15,204 nt of DNA from JAJYZP01 sp049964535 (GCA_049964535.1 JBMFXG010000048.1:1-15204); one strand, 5' to 3'. Counted from the stretch's first letter, positions 1-6,996 are shown. A program made the numbers and translations. Notes: generated by a model not told the origin, from the letters alone.

Positions 1-303
1 GATTGCGTTCTTGAGCACACCTGGTATCGAGTGGTTGTACTCCGGTGTTATCACGAGGAATGCATCGCCTTCGAGGAGGGTCTGGTTCCAGCGCTTGATG
101 ACTGGATCGGAGTACGACGGGTCCTTGATATCACCGAGAGTGCCCATGTGCTCGCTGAAGTGCGGTAGCGGCCAGTCTCTAAGATCGAGAACCTCTACGT
201 CAAAGCGGGGGTGAATCTTGGCCTGCTCGATTACCCATGGCACGACGCTGTCAGCGGCACGGGTTGGTCGGGTGCTACCAACAATGATGTGCAGCTTTGA
301 CAT
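1..303 (-). CDS. NAD(P)H-dependent FMN reductase-like flavoprotein (partial, C-terminus outside window)
   Basis: This is the first 101 codons of a gene reading leftward off the window; no stop is reached. The protein begins MSKLHIIVGSTRPTRAAD, where GSTRPTR is the flavodoxin-like loop that holds the FMN phosphate. It ends at the window edge in PEYNHSIPGVLKNAI, the conserved P-E-Y-N-x-S-x-P-G-x-L-K-N-A signature of the NADPH-dependent FMN reductase family (about 180-190 residues in full). Members reduce FMN or quinones, or act as azoreductases, in the cytoplasm; the substrate here cannot be told. The ATG at 303 is preceded by GGGAG with 6 bases between, a good ribosome binding site. The gene is divergent from the SGNH hydrolase and seems unrelated to it. 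The family call is secure; the specific reaction is not. Confidence 0.85.
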   Translation of the reverse strand, partial: MSKLHIIVGSTRPTRAADSVVPWVIEQAKIHPRFDVEVLDLRDWPLPHFSEHMGTLGDIKDPSYSDPVIKRWNQTLLEGDAFLVITPEYNHSIPGVLKNAI

Positions 304-771
304 AAAGATCTCCCTCGTCGATTCGAACTGCTTGTCTTTTTCGACTCAACGGATTCTTGGGTGTCTTTATTTCATGGACGCTGTGGTCGCAGCAAACTCC
401 TGTTGACCGCAAGGAGAGCGCAAGCCTCGCTCGTAAGGCGGGGAGGATGCCGTGGTGTGTGCTTTCGGTCAGTAGTGGGCTTGGGTGTACATGAATCGGA
501 TCCGTTGGTAGGGAAGAGCTGGTAGCACTCCGATGCCCCATCAACGGAGTCCTGGATTCTTGTCGTCGATCTGTGGTTTGAGCGCAATGGAGCGCGTGAT
601 GTCTTTCGGTACTTCGAGTACGAGTAGGGGCTGTGCGATGCGGTAGTGCTTGGGGATCCTTCAGTTTGAGACCGTATGGTGGAGGGTCGTGACGAACGAT
701 ACGGAACGTAACGCGTGCTCGAACAGACTGTGGGACGGGCGCGATCGTGCTCGGAAGCTTGCTGCTTGCCT
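304..771. other. Intergenic region between divergent genes, no gene recognised
   Basis: About 470 bases lie between the leftward flavoprotein and the rightward hydrolase. Several overlapping open frames exist on both strands, but none has a convincing start or protein character. On the minus strand a weak promoter-like pair for the flavoprotein is visible: TTGAGT (349-344) and TCGAAT (326-321), 17 bases apart. The second hexamer is a poor match, and the implied transcript would begin almost at the ribosome binding site. A short inverted repeat GTACT-TCG-AGTAC sits at 609-621. No clear promoter for the hydrolase was found. Part of the segment (715-771) would be coding if the upstream GTG start of the hydrolase were used. 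Confidence 0.5.
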
Positions 772-1695
772 ATGAAACGCTGGTTCGGTTCCTCGATTCG
801 GACGGTAACGCTGTTGGTACTAGTAGTGCAGGTGGTACTCGTTCTCGCTCCGACTTCGGTCGGGGCGACCTCACTGCCGCTCCGAGGAACCTATCTTGCT
901 CTCGGTGACTCAATCGCTTTCGGGTACGTACCGGTTCAGGCTCTTCCAACTTATCCGAGTACCTCGTGGTACGATGACCCTGCGCACTTCCGCAGCTATG
1001 CGAACGATGTGGCGAGTGCGCTGCATCTGCAGCTCGTCAACGCATCTTGCCCTGGGGAGACGAGTGCTTCTCTGATCGACCCACGGGCTCCGAGTAATCG
1101 GTGCGAGAACTTTATGGGGCGTGGCGGAGGCTATCGAAGCTTTTGGCCCCTCCACGTCCACTACTCGGGTTCTCAGCTTGGCTTCGCTGTCAACTATCTT
1201 CGATCGCACCCTCAAACCGAGCTCGTCTCTATCGATATCGGTGCGAACGACCTACGGCTCTGTCAGTTGACAACTCGTGAGCAGTGTCGCAGTGCTGCAG
1301 AGCGAGCACGCCTCGATACGTCGCTACGGAAGAATCTCGGGGTTATCTACCACTCGATTCGAGTTGTCGCTGGATATCGTGGTCCGATCGTCGCCCTTGC
1401 GTACTATCCGCTCCTCATCAACGGCCGAATTGCGATCTCCGCCACCGAAGAGATCAACTCGGTGATCGATCAAGCCACGCTCGCTGCGGGCGGTTGGATC
1501 GCAGATGGATTTACTGCTTTTGTTTCGGCCTCTGCCCCTTACGGTGGCGACCAGTGTGCGGCAGGGCTCCAGATTCGTTATCGCGTTAACAGTTCCGATG
1601 GCCGATTTATCTGCAATATTCATCCATCCCCCCTTGGAGATCGACTGATCGCACGAGCCATTCTTACGACGCTCTCCCAACACGGTGGCCGCTGA
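772..1695 (+). CDS. Secreted SGNH/GDSL-family hydrolase (lipase/esterase-like)
   Basis: This predicted exported hydrolase has 307 residues from ATG 772. The N-terminus MKRWFGSSIRTVTLLVLVVQ is a Sec signal peptide (basic start, long hydrophobic core), with likely cleavage after VGA near residue 32. SGNH block I is YLALGDSIAFGY with nucleophile Ser47. Block II is represented by NASCPGETS with Gly96. Block III is DIGANDL with Asn159. The block V histidine is His284 in NIHPSPLGD. The Asp usually three residues before that His is not there; the position is Cys281. Six cysteines in the mature part suggest disulfides, as expected outside the cell. Such enzymes cleave lipid or carbohydrate esters; the substrate is unknown. 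A longer frame starts at GTG 715, but it would put 19 polar residues before the signal peptide. A GGAAG at 753-757 is rather far (14 bases) from ATG 772, so the start is moderately sure. Confidence 0.85.
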   Translation: MKRWFGSSIRTVTLLVLVVQVVLVLAPTSVGATSLPLRGTYLALGDSIAFGYVPVQALPTYPSTSWYDDPAHFRSYANDVASALHLQLVNASCPGETSASLIDPRAPSNRCENFMGRGGGYRSFWPLHVHYSGSQLGFAVNYLRSHPQTELVSIDIGANDLRLCQLTTREQCRSAAERARLDTSLRKNLGVIYHSIRVVAGYRGPIVALAYYPLLINGRIAISATEEINSVIDQATLAAGGWIADGFTAFVSASAPYGGDQCAAGLQIRYRVNSSDGRFICNIHPSPLGDRLIARAILTTLSQHGGR

Positions 1696-1745
1696 CGTCA
1701 AACTTTTGCTCGCACTTTGGGAGCGCCGGCTCTGACTGTGAGTTT

Positions 1746-1761
1746 GCCTACGGTGGTAGGC
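1746..1761 (+). terminator. Small hairpin after the SGNH hydrolase gene
   Basis: GCCTAC (1746-1751), loop GGTG and GTAGGC (1756-1761) form a perfect 6-bp stem with a 4-base loop, 50 bases past the hydrolase stop. No T-run follows, so it could be a weak or Rho-dependent terminator, a processing stem, or chance. Confidence 0.3.
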
Positions 1762-2084
1762 GTAGAAAGGCCTCGATGTGTTGAGTCGTTGGCGCTACCT
1801 ACTGACGTGCTCAGGTCGAACGACAGTGTGGGCAGGGGCGGCTGAGCAGGGACAACTCGCCGTGGTTCACAGGGTGGTCCTCCCGGTGACTGATCGGCGA
1901 TACTCGGTAGCTGAGTTGGTGCGCCTCTATGTACGGCGTGAGATCCGCTACGGTAGGGAGAGTTGAGCCGGTGTGGTCGTAGTAGCGGTCGTGTGTGACA
2001 TGGAACTCCTTAGCTCGATCGGCCCGAGGTGTGGCGTGTGTTGCACGCACGGCTCGAAGAGTGGGTCGCTCCGGCAGGGAACTC

Positions 2085-2108
2085 GGGCGGCGGTGGCGGT
2101 GGTGGTGG
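2085..2108 (+). repeat. NGG triplet run (possible two-layer G-quadruplex)
   Basis: Eight tandem NGG triplets (GGG CGG CGG TGG CGG TGG TGG TGG) lie upstream of the beta-propeller gene, about 45 bases before its ribosome binding site. Multiple GG runs separated by single bases could fold into a two-quartet G-quadruplex in DNA or RNA. The run is seen directly; the folding is inference. Confidence 0.5.
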
Positions 2109-2172
2109 AGCAGGGTCGTGTGGTTCACGAGGGATCGGTGGAGCTGATGGTTTCGGAAGGGCAGAATCGACA

Positions 2173-3825
2173 ATGCCGGTAATGAGGCCGTCGTTACGAG
2201 CGTTCGCTCTCGTAGTAGTGGTGCTTGCGTGTTCTGGGGTCGCTGGAGTACAGGGAACGAGTGGTACCGTACGTCAACTCCGCGGCGCACCTGCGAGCTT
2301 ATTTGTGAATGCTCCGGGTAGTCGAATGCAAGGCTCGATGCTCGCCTCTTTAGAAACGGGCGTGAGCACATCGACGATGCGGACCCGAGGTCGACCTGGT
2401 CGGAGTGCTCTTCGTGAACTTCGAAAACGCTCCAAGTTCCTACGGAGAGTTTCGAATTTGACAAGATCTCAGCGTTCGGTCTCGTCTGATAACTGGCTCA
2501 TGTATCATGGTGCCCTCTCTGGCAATGGGTTCCGCTCCTCACCCAGACCGTGGCCTGCACAGCTCAAGGTGGGATGGCGCTCGAGCGCTCTTCGAGGTCA
2601 GATCTACGGTGAGCCTCTAGTCGACAGTGGCGTGATCTACGTGGCGACTGAGGAAGATTATCTGTACGCCATCGCCCTCCGCTCCGGGGCGATCCTCTGG
2701 TCCCGACAGTTGGCTCAGCCCGTCTCGGTAGTAGGGGACGGCATCTGTGGCGATATCTCTCCATATCTGGGGATCACCTCCACTCCGGTTATTGATGCGA
2801 AGCGCAATGAAATCTTCGTCGTAGCGGGGACGCGGACGCATGGCTTCTTCAGTCACCACTTGATCGGCGTGACCTTGAAGAGTCAGCACGTCGAACTCAA
2901 CGTGATCCTCGATCCTCCCTTAGGAACTCGAGGCTTCTCAGAGGTCTCGTTCGACGGCTTCGAGCTGCAGCGGGCGGGGCTGACGATCGACCACGGTGAG
3001 ATTGTGGTCTCCTTCGGGGGGAATTGGGGAGATTGCGGGACGTACCACGGGTTTGTCGTGTCGGTTCAAGTTACGAATGGTCGTCGCACCACGTATGTGA
3101 TGAACCATGGTGCCGGAAATCAGGATGCTCTGTGGATGGGAGGTGCTGCACCGGTCGTTGATCCATCTGGCGCACTGTGGGTCACTTCAGGAAACGGATC
3201 GTCTACGTCGGTCTACGATCAATCCAACACCGTGCTTCGGCTCTCGCCGAGACTCACGGTGGTAGGGAGCTTTTATCCGGCAAACTTCGCTCAGCTCTCG
3301 AGCCGAGACTTAGACCTCGGCTCTGGTGCTCCTATTCTCCTTCCAGACGTAGGACCAGGCGGTTCGGTTCTGCAGGTGGGAAAACAAGGCACTGGTTACT
3401 TGGTTCCTATTCATCTGAACAACGGACTACGCAACGGAGCGAACGTCGCTCGGTCGGTTACACGCGTTGGGCAGCTCTGCGGTGACTATGGCGGAGCTGC
3501 CGTTGTGAGTGGGAGAGTTCAGAGCGTTGTCTACCTTCCCTGTGCATCGAAGGGTCTACTTCGTGTCGACATCTCTTCGACCGGTAAGATTCAGCCAGCC
3601 TGGACGCAATCGATCGCAGGTGGCCCGCCAGTTGTTGCCGGGGGTTTTGTGTGGTCGATATCAAAGAGTTTGGGCGTTCTGTTTCAGATCGATCAAGCGA
3701 CCGGGACGGTAGTGCAGCAGTATCCACTTGGCACAATCGCCAACTCCTTTCCGACCCCTTCCGTGAGCGGCTCATGGCTCATTGCGACTTCCGCTCAGAC
3801 GGTAACGGCTTTGGTCGCTTCGTAG
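2173..3825 (+). CDS. Exported PQQ-type beta-propeller repeat protein of unknown function
   Basis: This protein has 550 residues from ATG 2173, which follows a GGAAGGG ribosome binding site at 2155-2161 with 11 bases between. The N-terminus MPVMRPSLRAFALVVVVLAC is a signal peptide. VLAC at 17-20 resembles, but does not strictly fit, a lipobox, so lipid attachment at Cys20 is possible. Residues 69-101 are very basic (13 Arg/Lys of 33). The propeller begins near residue 106 with DNWLMYHGALSGNG, followed by PQQ/WD-like blades. The clearest is residues 144-180 (GEPLVDSGVIYVATEEDYLY, then AIALRSGAILWSRQL). Repeats of G-x-V-hydrophobic followed by a G-rich turn continue to the C-terminus. Such folds occur in quinoprotein dehydrogenases and in BamB-like scaffolds, but no PQQ or catalytic signature could be assigned. 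It lies between two other secreted proteins. The fold is fairly sure; the function is unknown. Confidence 0.8.
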   Translation: MPVMRPSLRAFALVVVVLACSGVAGVQGTSGTVRQLRGAPASLFVNAPGSRMQGSMLASLETGVSTSTMRTRGRPGRSALRELRKRSKFLRRVSNLTRSQRSVSSDNWLMYHGALSGNGFRSSPRPWPAQLKVGWRSSALRGQIYGEPLVDSGVIYVATEEDYLYAIALRSGAILWSRQLAQPVSVVGDGICGDISPYLGITSTPVIDAKRNEIFVVAGTRTHGFFSHHLIGVTLKSQHVELNVILDPPLGTRGFSEVSFDGFELQRAGLTIDHGEIVVSFGGNWGDCGTYHGFVVSVQVTNGRRTTYVMNHGAGNQDALWMGGAAPVVDPSGALWVTSGNGSSTSVYDQSNTVLRLSPRLTVVGSFYPANFAQLSSRDLDLGSGAPILLPDVGPGGSVLQVGKQGTGYLVPIHLNNGLRNGANVARSVTRVGQLCGDYGGAAVVSGRVQSVVYLPCASKGLLRVDISSTGKIQPAWTQSIAGGPPVVAGGFVWSISKSLGVLFQIDQATGTVVQQYPLGTIANSFPTPSVSGSWLIATSAQTVTALVAS

Positions 3826-3922
3826 TCCACCATCTCCGCGATGAGGACCTCTTCGCTCGTGATCTGGAGGCTCTAAGCGTGGGCTCCGGGGTGGACGACA
3901 GAGAGTTCGAATATTTGATACA

Positions 3923-3940
3923 GTTCAAGGCATCCTGAAC
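3923..3940. promoter_or_regulatory. Imperfect inverted repeat upstream of the S53 protease gene
   Basis: GTTCAAGG-CAT-CCTGAAC has 7-bp complementary arms with one bulged A. It sits 21 bases before the ATG and 10 bases before the GAGG ribosome binding site. TATAGA follows directly at 3941-3946 and TTGATA precedes at 3915-3920, but the 20-base spacing between them is long for a sigma-70 type promoter. It may be an operator or a leader stem. No regulator can be named. Confidence 0.3.
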
Positions 3941-3961
3941 TATAGAGGGTGAGGTTAAAGC

Positions 3962-6157
3962 ATGAAAAGAAAAAGAAGTGCTCGCCGTTTGCGGAGTGCG
4001 GCGCTGACGTTGACGGCGACTTCGACGCTGCTCCTGGCGGCTGCCGCCGGTACGGCGTCCGCGTCACCGTCCACCTCGTCGGTTGCGCCGGGCCGGGTGA
4101 GCGTTCCGCAAGGAATCTCCGCCGGGGTTATCGCAAACTCAGCGCCCGTCTCAATTACGGCCTCTCAGACGCCGGTTACGGTCTCATTCATCTTGAAATC
4201 GCCGAACTTGGCGAGTTTAGAGGCAGCCGTGACCAATGGTTGGCGAGGTCCGTATCTCAACACACAGCAGTTCGCTCAGTACTATGGGCAACCAGTGAGT
4301 TTTATCCAAGAGTTAACGAGCTTTCTTTCGAGCTATCACATTCAGGTCACGAACGTTGACGCGGATAATCTGGATGTGACGACGAGCGGGACTGCGGCTG
4401 CCTATGATCAAGCTCTCGGGGTTCAGCTCAAGAACTATGTGGTGAGTAGTCCAACTCCTGGAATCGGTGGCTCGAAGCAACAGACGCAGACGGTGTACGG
4501 GAGTGCAACGAATCCACTGCTTCCTCCGGCTCTCGCTCAGAACGTCGTAGCCATCCTTGGGCTGAGTAACTATCAGCCTTTCGTGTCCGACTCGATACCT
4601 GCCCTGGTGCATCCAGGAGTGGCAGCGCCTTCGAGCTCGAGCTCGAGTTCGGTGCTACAAACTCCCTTCTTGCCCTCGTTTTTTGAGAGTCACTACAATT
4701 TGACCCCGCTCTACGGTTTGGGAGCTAGTGGGCAGAACCAGACGATCGGTATTATTACTCTCGCCAGCGTCGACCCAACGGTGCCGGAGGACTTTTGGAA
4801 CAACACCCTTGGTCTGGCGACGAAGCCGAATCGGATCGCGCTCATGAATGTTGATGGTGGCGCCGGTCCGGTCAGCCTCAATGCCGGCTCGGACGAGACG
4901 ACATTGGATGTCGAGCAGTCAGGCGCAATCGCACCTCAGGCCAATATTGAGGTCTATCAGGCTCCTAACACCGACTATGGGTTCGTTGATGCGTTCTTTG
5001 CTGCTGCGTCAGCGAATACAGCCTCCTCCCTCTCAGCTAGCTGGGGCGAGAGCGAGACTGCCATTCAAGAAGCGGTGAATACCTTCACGGAGTCCTCTGG
5101 CTATGCAGCAGCGTTCAACGAGGCCTACCTCGAAGCTGCAGCGCAGGGCCAATCGACCTTCGTCTCCTCAGGAGATCAGGCTGCCTACGATGCAACTGGT
5201 GATGCCACATCGACAAACCTTGCGGTTGACAATCCCGGAGATAGTCCCTACGTAACGGCTGCCGGTGGCACGACCGTGGCGGGGACGCAGCTTCCTTACC
5301 CGGTGACGAACACGAAAGGTTCCGTAACCGGCTCGATTCAGGTCACAATACCTGAGGAGATGACTTGGAACTGGAGCTACTTGGTCCCAGCCTATCAGGC
5401 TTTTGGTCTGACCTCGGAACAGAAGGCGGTGACGCCTTCGAATGGGATCGTCACTGGATCGGGTGGTGGTTTCTCAAGCGTGTTCTCCGAGCCGAGCTAC
5501 CAGAAGCAGCTAGTGAGCGCGAGTTACAGCGCACTTCAGTTCCTGACTTCGACTCGGTTTAAGTCGGTCGATGGACTGCGGCTGCCGTTTGGCTTTCACT
5601 ACAACGCACAGCCTCAACTCACCAGTGGCACGGCGTCAACGCTTGCAAGTGGATCGATTGGGCGAGCAATGCCAGATCTTGCAGTGAATGCAGATCCCCA
5701 GACCGGATATGTGGTGTACGACCCGCAGTTCCAAAGCGTCTTCGGTTCTGCGTATGCGCAGTTCGGTGGTACGAGCTTCTCAGCACCACAGCTCAACGGC
5801 GCGACCGTTGTGATTGATAGCTTGTTGAACGGAAGGGTCGGTTTTTGGAATCCGAGCATCTACTCCTTTGCTGCGGGTAGTAACTCTCCGTTCACTCCAC
5901 TTGACTCCAATGCACTCTACGGACGGCAGTACTACAAGGTCACAGGCTCGGCGACGGTGCCACAGAGCGCTGCGTTCTCGAATGGCAACTTCTACTACAC
6001 CGGCACAATCGGGGCGAAGTTCAATCCTGGCAGCGGTCTTGGCACGCCAAATCTCACGGGTCTGGCCGAGGATTTCTGCTCTCAACTGAGAGGGTCCTGT
6101 CCGGTGTTCAACGGGTTAAACGGCGGCTCGAACGGAGTGTCTTCGCACGGATGGTGA
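3962..6157 (+). CDS. Secreted S53 family serine-carboxyl peptidase (sedolisin / pro-kumamolisin type)
   Basis: This acid-active secreted endopeptidase precursor has 731 residues. Its ATG follows GAGG with 7 bases between. A signal peptide (basic MKRKRSARRLRS, hydrophobic core, ASA near residue 35) precedes a pro-kumamolisin activation domain at about 60-210. A serine-rich linker (224-230) leads into the catalytic domain from about 235. The S53 catalytic residues are present: Glu312 and Asp316 in DETTLD, the oxyanion Asp405 in SSGDQAAYD, and nucleophile Ser605 in FGGTSFSAPQ. RAMPDLAVNADPQTGY (568-583) is the conserved segment before the serine. The C-terminus carries NPGSGLGTPNLTGL. The Asp residues expected to bind calcium in kumamolisin-like enzymes appear to be replaced by Lys659 and Asn688. 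Such enzymes mature by cutting off the prodomain at low pH and degrade external protein. The gene stands alone and is followed by a strong terminator. Confidence 0.95.
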   Translation: MKRKRSARRLRSAALTLTATSTLLLAAAAGTASASPSTSSVAPGRVSVPQGISAGVIANSAPVSITASQTPVTVSFILKSPNLASLEAAVTNGWRGPYLNTQQFAQYYGQPVSFIQELTSFLSSYHIQVTNVDADNLDVTTSGTAAAYDQALGVQLKNYVVSSPTPGIGGSKQQTQTVYGSATNPLLPPALAQNVVAILGLSNYQPFVSDSIPALVHPGVAAPSSSSSSSVLQTPFLPSFFESHYNLTPLYGLGASGQNQTIGIITLASVDPTVPEDFWNNTLGLATKPNRIALMNVDGGAGPVSLNAGSDETTLDVEQSGAIAPQANIEVYQAPNTDYGFVDAFFAAASANTASSLSASWGESETAIQEAVNTFTESSGYAAAFNEAYLEAAAQGQSTFVSSGDQAAYDATGDATSTNLAVDNPGDSPYVTAAGGTTVAGTQLPYPVTNTKGSVTGSIQVTIPEEMTWNWSYLVPAYQAFGLTSEQKAVTPSNGIVTGSGGGFSSVFSEPSYQKQLVSASYSALQFLTSTRFKSVDGLRLPFGFHYNAQPQLTSGTASTLASGSIGRAMPDLAVNADPQTGYVVYDPQFQSVFGSAYAQFGGTSFSAPQLNGATVVIDSLLNGRVGFWNPSIYSFAAGSNSPFTPLDSNALYGRQYYKVTGSATVPQSAAFSNGNFYYTGTIGAKFNPGSGLGTPNLTGLAEDFCSQLRGSCPVFNGLNGGSNGVSSHGW
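4631..4648 (+). repeat. Hexamer repeat encoding the serine linker of the S53 protease
   Basis: TCGAGC, TCGAGC and TCGAGT are three tandem hexamers inside the gene. They encode part of the seven-serine run at residues 224-230, between the prodomain and the catalytic domain. Such a repeat can change length by slippage without breaking the frame. Confidence 0.7.
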
Positions 6158-6190
6158 GGTCAGTATTTCGTGAGCTTTAGTTTGGTATTG

Positions 6191-6205
6191 CACGAGTAAC
6201 TCGTG
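6191..6205. repeat. Perfect 15-bp palindrome after the S53 protease gene
   Basis: CACGAGT-A-ACTCGTG is a perfect inverted repeat 33 bases past the protease stop and 16 bases before the terminator stem. As RNA it could fold as a 5-bp stem with a GTAAC loop; as DNA it resembles a dimeric protein binding site. It might protect the 3' end of the protease mRNA or assist termination. Confidence 0.6.
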
Positions 6206-6221
6206 GATCTGAACTGGAATC

Positions 6222-6261
6222 AGAGAGCACCCCGGTCCACCGTTGGGCCGGGGTGCTCTCT
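6222..6261 (+). terminator. Strong terminator hairpin of the S53 protease gene
   Basis: AGAGAGCACCCCGG (6222-6235) and CCGGGGTGCTCTCT (6248-6261) are perfectly complementary 14-base arms around a 12-base loop. The hairpin begins 65 bases past the protease stop. The tail is T-containing but not a true T-run. Because the stem is symmetric it could also stop transcription from the right, but no minus-strand gene needs it. Confidence 0.8.
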
Positions 6262-6600
6262 CTGTACGCTTTGTACGTTCTCTACGTATCGTCGTTGCGG
6301 CGCTGGTGTTCCTTCGCACGCTGTGATGGCGATATTGGGATGAGGCGTACGAGGGTGTCGAGATGAACTCTTGGTGCCATTCATTGAAGAAAGCGAGAGA
6401 ACTGTCAGCGCTCGTGGGCTGCAAGTCTTTTACCTTTGACGGGTCAAGGCCTCGGGTGGAGTGTCATAACGGAGCCCCAGCGGAGACGGGAAGAGCGTTG
6501 TGTCTGGTCTCGTTTGAGAGGTGGTCAGGCGTGCATTTTGGGGATTTTACACTAATAGTGTAAATTAGTTCTCAATATCTCGCTTTGAGTGGTCGAAAGT
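6262..6600. other. Intergenic region between S53 protease terminator and the small unknown gene
   Basis: No gene can be supported with confidence. A 66-codon frame at 6363-6563 has a good ribosome binding site (GAGGG, 7 bases before ATG). Its product (MNSWCHSLKKAREL at the start) has no recognisable features, and its stop codon lies inside the 19-bp palindrome at 6546-6564, so I leave it uncalled. The palindrome is the only clear element. Confidence 0.45.
6546..6564. promoter_or_regulatory. Perfect 19-bp palindrome, probable repressor operator
   Basis: TTTACACTAATAGTGTAAA has two 9-base arms around a central A (6555) with no mismatch. It lies 24 bases before GTG 6589 and 36 before ATG 6601 of the next gene. 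Its size, odd centre and AT-rich ends are typical of operators for dimeric helix-turn-helix repressors such as the TetR/AcrR, MarR or GntR families. It contains TACACT, itself similar to a -10 hexamer. No regulator gene is in the window. The symmetry is certain; the operator role is inferred. Confidence 0.6.
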
Positions 6601-6903
6601 ATGGATGCGGGAGAGGAGCGTGGGAACGTGATTGACGGAGTGATCGGTAGTGAAGAACGTGTGACTCTTGAGGGCCGACTCGTTGGCGTGCTACGGTCTC
6701 CCGTCTCCTCGGGCCTGATCTGCGTTGTCGAAGATGGTACGACGCGTGAGACGGTGATGTGTGCTACTCGTGGGTATCGACAGTCGTCACTCGAGCGTTT
6801 GATTGGGAACTGGTTCGAACTGACCGGTCTCGATCGTCGGGATCCAGATAGCAGGGTACGACGTCTCGAGGTGATTGAGATCCTCAAGCCCGATATTCCT
6901 TGA
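6601..6903 (+). CDS. Small protein of unknown function (possible beta-rich/OB-like domain)
   Basis: I do not recognise this 100-residue protein. It is predicted soluble, with no signal peptide or membrane segment. After a short acidic start (MDAGEERGNVIDG) it alternates hydrophobic strands: RVTLEGRLVGVLR, then GLICVVEDG, ETVMCATRGY, LIGNWFELTGLDRR, and RRLEVIEIL near the end. The strand spacing and an ending of the form G-x-W/F-x-L-x-G are reminiscent of a small beta-barrel such as an OB-fold nucleic-acid-binding domain, but this is only an impression. GTG 6589 is an in-frame alternative start giving four more residues. Neither start has a clear ribosome binding site, so the mRNA may be leaderless. 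The 19-bp palindrome just upstream suggests control by a repressor. dinB follows 170 bases downstream on the same strand. Codon use looks like that of the neighbouring genes. Confidence 0.6.
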   Translation: MDAGEERGNVIDGVIGSEERVTLEGRLVGVLRSPVSSGLICVVEDGTTRETVMCATRGYRQSSLERLIGNWFELTGLDRRDPDSRVRRLEVIEILKPDIP

Positions 6904-6996
6904 CTTGTTTCAGAGGTAGCGAGCGGTAGCTCTGATGTGAAGTGCTGAGGTGGGTAGTAAGGGTCTACAGTCCAGGATTCTTACGGAGAACGATGT

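Larger units (their letters stand above)
1696..2172. other. Long intergenic region / presumed leader of the beta-propeller gene
   Basis: These 477 bases carry no gene that I can support. Open frames exist on both strands, including a 217-codon minus-strand frame at 1811-2464 that runs over the start of the next gene. Their translations are rich in R, H, S and P and lack any domain. The region holds a small hairpin (1746-1761) and, at 2085-2108, eight consecutive NGG triplets. The beta-propeller frame stays open upstream to GTG 2029, but that extension merely translates the NGG run into polyglycine ahead of the signal peptide, so I treat it as non-coding leader. No convincing -10/-35 pair was found. 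Confidence 0.5.

Noticed and set aside
2029..2172. N-terminal extension of the beta-propeller gene from GTG 2029
   Set aside because: It would put 48 residues with a polyglycine run before a clear signal peptide, while ATG 2173 has a good ribosome binding site.
1811..2464. Long minus-strand open frame of 217 codons
   Set aside because: It overlaps the start of the beta-propeller gene; the product is rich in H, R and S without domain features, and it is a by-product of the opposite strand.
3825..3896. GTCCACC and GGTGGAC inverted arms after the beta-propeller gene
   Set aside because: The 7-bp arms are 58 bases apart, too weak to call a terminator.
6264..6290. TACG at 9-base steps after the terminator
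   Set aside because: Only three short copies; not distinguishable from chance.
6363..6563. 66-codon ORF with a good ribosome binding site (GAGGG)
   Set aside because: The product resembles nothing, and the stop lies inside the probable operator palindrome; a site cannot easily be both.
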